From: Candidatus Methanofastidiosia archaeon
GTDB lineage: Archaea; Methanobacteriota_B; Thermococci; Methanofastidiosales; Methanofastidiosaceae
Reading direction: 5' to 3'
Length of the DNA stretch: 8,276 nucleotides
NCBI GenBank assembly: GCA_003558335.1
Contig: PWMA01000141.1
Span: 1-8,276 of the forward strand
The position numbers and the translations under genes were made by a program. The notes below the pieces were generated by a model. It searched no databases. It was not told where the DNA came from and saw only the letters and a program-made list of their open reading frames with translations. Position 1 is the stretch's first letter. Every line of letters begins with the position of its first letter. Shown piece after piece: positions 5,644 to 8,276 of the stretch.

Positions 5644-7305
5644 CTAATAACCAGAATCTTGCCTTTCATTAGTGTCCAAAGTTACTGATTCATCTTTAAA
5701 AGATTTGGAAAAATCAATTTTTTTCTTTTTAATTTTATCTGATTCTGAAGAAATCATTTTTTGTTTTATACGTTCTGATGGGCCAATTTCCATTATATTT
5801 CCTTCAAGTAAAAGGCAAGATCTATCACATACATCAACTATGAAATCAGAATCATGGGTTACAATAATAAATGTTTCGTCAAGTAAATTTCTAGCATTTT
5901 TAATAGCGTTTGCGATTTCTTTCGTTCCAATAGGTTCATCAAGAATTACTATACTAGGTTCTTTTACCAATACTTGAGCTAGAGCAATAGAGTGCCTCTC
6001 GCCTTCCGATAATGAATCAGGCTTTTTATATAATAATTCAGATATTTTTTGTTTGCCAAATCCAACAGCTTCCAGAACAGATATAGCTTTTCTTTTAGAG
6101 ATGTCTTTAGGAAGTTTAATACCTATTGAATCAGATAAATTTTCTAATACTGTTTTATTGGCGTATAAAGAATATTCTTGATGAAGAATTCCTATATAAG
6201 GAATGGCCCTAATCTTGCCATTTGTTCCTTCTTCTTTCATATTAACCCATTCGTCCCCAATTCTAAGTTTAAATTCACCTTCTTTAAAAGGAAGTAAACC
6301 TCCAATGATTTTAGAAATTGTTGTCTTTCCAGAACCACTTTTGCCAACAATGCCAAATATTTCTTTTTCGTTTATTGATAAAGATATATTATCGGCTGCT
6401 TTGATTACTCCTCTAGATATGGAATAATAATATTTTTTGACATTGTCCAAAACAATGATCTCATCTCCAACTTTAATTGTGGTTAAATTATCTTTGTCTG
6501 TTGGTTTAGAATCTGATTCAGTACTCAAGTTTTTAGATAATATTTTGTCTTTGATTTTTCCATTGTTAATGATCAAGGTCTTTTCCGTAATATTTCTTAT
6601 AATGTTTGTTTTTTGAGAGGAAATAATTAAACCCTTGACTTCATTTTTAAATATATTTTTCAGTGAATCCTCAATTATTCTAGAAGTGCCCATATCTAGA
6701 GTAGCTGTAGGCTCATCTGCAAATAAAACTATAGGATCTATTGCTAGCTGTCTTGCCAAGACCAGCCTTTGTTTTTCGCCGCCTGATAGATCCCTTGCTA
6801 TATGTGTAGCTCTATGAATCAAGTTAACATTTTTTAAAATTTCAATTATTTTAGAATTCATTTCTTTTTCAGAAAAGTTCGAATCTAAAAAAGCTTCATA
6901 CATGTTTTCTAGTACAGATTTTTGTCCAAAAAGAGAAAAAGTTCTTTGAAACATTATTGCAGTTCTTTTTTTTATTAAGTTAAAAAAGAATAAATCATTC
7001 CAAAAATCTATTTTTTTATAAACATATTTTTCATTGCATTTAGCACATTTTTTTCCAATAAAACTTGGAGTTAGTATATCTTTACAATAGGGGCAATACG
7101 AAATATTATAGTAGATTTTTCCTTTTGAAGGTTTGTATCCTTTTGTGCCTCTCATTACATTTAACAGGACAGATTTTCCACTTCCAGTAGGGCCATATAC
7201 TCCTAAAGAATCGCCTTCTTTTAATTCAAAAGATAACTCATTCAATATTTTTTTATTACCTACTGCAAAAGAAATATTTTCAACTTCAATAATATTATAT
7301 GACAT
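5644..7305 (-). CDS. atwA: Methyl-coenzyme M reductase activation component A2 (double ABC ATPase)
   Basis: Soluble protein of two ABC ATPase domains (553 residues, no membrane segments), matching AtwA, the ATP-binding component A2 needed for ATP-dependent reductive activation of the nickel cofactor F430 in methyl-coenzyme M reductase. Domain 1: Walker A GPTGSGKS (38-45), an inserted cysteine module C71-x2-C74 and C87-x2-C90 typical of this family and probably metal-binding, Q-loop Q120, signature LSGGE (173-177), Walker B VLFADEP (193-199). Domain 2: Walker A GKSGSGKT (321-328), Q376, signature LSEGE (432-436), Walker B IVILDEP (452-458), H484. A charged, variable linker (about 255-280) joins them, and a lysine-rich tail ends the protein. 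Domain 1 has Gln231 where the switch His is expected. The ATG has GAGGA upstream, and the stop is TAG. It is divergent from ygiQ; no mcr genes are in the window. Confidence 0.88.
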   Translation of the reverse strand: MSYNIIEVENISFAVGNKKILNELSFELKEGDSLGVYGPTGSGKSVLLNVMRGTKGYKPSKGKIYYNISYCPYCKDILTPSFIGKKCAKCNEKYVYKKIDFWNDLFFFNLIKKRTAIMFQRTFSLFGQKSVLENMYEAFLDSNFSEKEMNSKIIEILKNVNLIHRATHIARDLSGGEKQRLVLARQLAIDPIVLFADEPTATLDMGTSRIIEDSLKNIFKNEVKGLIISSQKTNIIRNITEKTLIINNGKIKDKILSKNLSTESDSKPTDKDNLTTIKVGDEIIVLDNVKKYYYSISRGVIKAADNISLSINEKEIFGIVGKSGSGKTTISKIIGGLLPFKEGEFKLRIGDEWVNMKEEGTNGKIRAIPYIGILHQEYSLYANKTVLENLSDSIGIKLPKDISKRKAISVLEAVGFGKQKISELLYKKPDSLSEGERHSIALAQVLVKEPSIVILDEPIGTKEIANAIKNARNLLDETFIIVTHDSDFIVDVCDRSCLLLEGNIMEIGPSERIKQKMISSESDKIKKKKIDFSKSFKDESVTLDTNERQDSGY

Positions 7306-7336
7306 TTTGCTTCCTCAAAAAATATAATTAATTAGG

Positions 7337-7357
7337 AAAGTATTACATAAAAGTATT
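7337..7357. repeat. Tandem octamer AAAGTATT in the atwA leader
   Basis: AAAGTATT occurs at 7337-7344 and 7350-7357, a period of 13 bases, between the likely atwA promoter and its start codon. It may be an operator half-site pair or simply AT-rich repetition. Confidence 0.25.
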
Positions 7358-7382
7358 TTGATTGTAATGATTATGCAAAAAT

Positions 7383-7403
7383 ATAATTTATATTTTTTTA
7401 AAG
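7383..7403 (-). promoter_or_regulatory. Probable promoter of atwA
   Basis: On the minus strand this reads CTTTAAAAAAATATAAATTAT, a run with good archaeal TATA-box character. Initiation would fall near 7355-7370 and give a leader of 50-65 bases before the ATG at 7305. A second possible box (TTTATTTTATATG) lies near 7425-7438. Confidence 0.35.
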
Positions 7404-7470
7404 TAATATATCTAAGAAAAGACATATAAAATAAAGGTAGAGCTCATTCTAATTTAACTATATTAAGAGA

Positions 7471-7480
7471 TTTTATATAC
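7471..7480 (+). promoter_or_regulatory. Probable TATA box of the YgiQ-family gene
   Basis: TTTTATATAC lies about 50 bases before the start codon. Initiation 25 bases downstream, near 7500, leaves a short leader containing the GAGGGT ribosome binding site at 7513-7518. Confidence 0.5.
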
Positions 7481-7523
7481 AGCAAAAAATAAATTTAATG
7501 AGATACTTGAGCGAGGGTTAAAT

Positions 7524-8276
7524 GTGATATCTAAATCTGGTAAAAATTTTGACATTATTCTAGTAACTGCGGAATATTATGATGATCATCCTCTATCGCC
7601 TGCAGGAATCATTTCAAGAGTTCTAGATGACAAAGGTTATGATGTTGGAATTATAGAAAAGCCTTTGTCAAAAGAAGATTACACGAAACTTGGAGCGCCA
7701 AAACTATTTTTTGCGATAACTTCCGGTTCTATAGACAGTATGGTACATAATTACACCCCTTTAAAAAAAAATAGAACAGAAGATCCTCATTCAAATTTAT
7801 CTTTGGTTCCTGATAGATCTTTGATATTTTACTGTAACAAAGTTAGAGAATATTTTAAGTCAGCAGTGATAGTCATAGGAGGTATTGAAGCCTCTATGAG
7901 GAGATTTGCCCATTATGACTATTGGAACAATGATATACGAAGAAGTATCATATACGACTCTAGAGCCAATATTTTAGTATATGGGAATGGAGAAAAACAG
8001 ATTCTTGAGATAGCTGAAAGATGTAAAAAGGGTTTGAATCTGAAAGGAATTCCTGGAACTTGCATAGTAAGTAAAGAGTTGGATAAAGATTTCAAAATAG
8101 TCCCTTCTTTCAAAGAAGCAAAAGAAAATCCTAATAAATTTTGTGAAATGCAAAAAATGTTAACAAATGAAAAGAATCTAGCCCAATTTTATGATAATAA
8201 TTATCTTTTACAATATGCTTATCCAGATTACACTACCGAGGATCTCGATTGGATTTATTCGTTGCCTTATTCAAGA
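7524..8276 (+). CDS. YgiQ/UPF0313-family radical SAM protein, N-terminal part (3' end outside window)
   Basis: The frame runs open to the right edge, giving 251 residues. The start is GTG at 7524, with GAGGGT (7513-7518) 5 bases upstream; the ATG at 7522 is out of frame and meets TGA at once. The visible part is the family's N-terminal domain: DIILVTAEYYDDHPLSPAGI near 9-28, an alpha/beta region with IIEKP, the block SMVHNYTPLKK followed by EDPHSN, and the strongly diagnostic IGGIEASMRRFAHYDYW near 113-130. It ends in LPYSR, which in relatives lies shortly before the radical SAM CxxxCxxC motif, so the cluster-binding core is beyond the window. The family is widespread, and to my knowledge its reaction is undetermined. 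It is divergent from atwA across 218 bases. Confidence 0.9.
   Translation, partial: MISKSGKNFDIILVTAEYYDDHPLSPAGIISRVLDDKGYDVGIIEKPLSKEDYTKLGAPKLFFAITSGSIDSMVHNYTPLKKNRTEDPHSNLSLVPDRSLIFYCNKVREYFKSAVIVIGGIEASMRRFAHYDYWNNDIRRSIIYDSRANILVYGNGEKQILEIAERCKKGLNLKGIPGTCIVSKELDKDFKIVPSFKEAKENPNKFCEMQKMLTNEKNLAQFYDNNYLLQYAYPDYTTEDLDWIYSLPYSR

Noticed and set aside
5605..5646. TAG stop of atwA read as pyrrolysine, adding 12 residues before TAA
   Set aside because: The protein already ends in a variable charged tail, the extension has no family match, and no pyrrolysine genes or signals are visible; other stops nearby are TAA or TGA. An ordinary TAG stop is the simplest reading.
7133..7327. Plus-strand frames antisense to atwA
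   Set aside because: They mirror the conserved ATPase motifs on the opposite strand and show no independent domain or initiation signal.

Overview
This is an A+T-rich window from a methane-cycling euryarchaeon. Two genes carry the archaeal assignment: a tRNA cytidine-56 2'-O-methyltransferase (Trm56, an archaeal family) and a double ABC ATPase matching AtwA, component A2 of the methyl-coenzyme M reductase activation system, which occurs in organisms with MCR. Gene starts have GGAGG/GGTGAT-type ribosome binding sites, and AT-rich TATA-like boxes lie upstream of several of them. The lineage cannot be fixed from the sequence. A low-GC methanogen such as Methanobacteria or Methanofastidiosa is a guess.

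Layout, left to right. (1) The C-terminal end of a nitroreductase-like flavoprotein (+), cut by the window edge. (2) A promoter and a korA-korB pair (+), encoding a two-subunit 2-oxoacid:acceptor (ferredoxin-type) oxidoreductase with the gamma and alpha domains fused. (3) A small membrane-anchored NTF2-like protein (+) with an uncertain start codon. (4) On the minus strand, a stand-alone Lrp/AsnC ligand-binding domain overlapping trm56 by an ATGA junction, convergent with gene 3. (5) A SAM-dependent methyltransferase (-). (6) A 455-base stretch with no intact gene, holding a likely decayed transposase fragment and a repeated 10-mer. (7) atwA (-). (8) A 218-base divergent promoter region. (9) The start of a YgiQ/UPF0313 radical SAM protein (+), cut by the right edge before its FeS-binding motif.

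The genes do not form one pathway. KorAB would supply reduced ferredoxin and acyl-CoA or succinyl-CoA in central carbon metabolism. AtwA would feed ATP into the reductive activation of MCR. Trm56 and its Lrp-like partner form a translationally coupled pair. The points most worth following are the KorB subunit, which lacks one of the four expected cluster cysteines and is paired with a YPMSP variant in KorA, the asymmetric ATPase sites of AtwA, and the apparent AUA start of the membrane protein. I found no convincing new multi-gene system.
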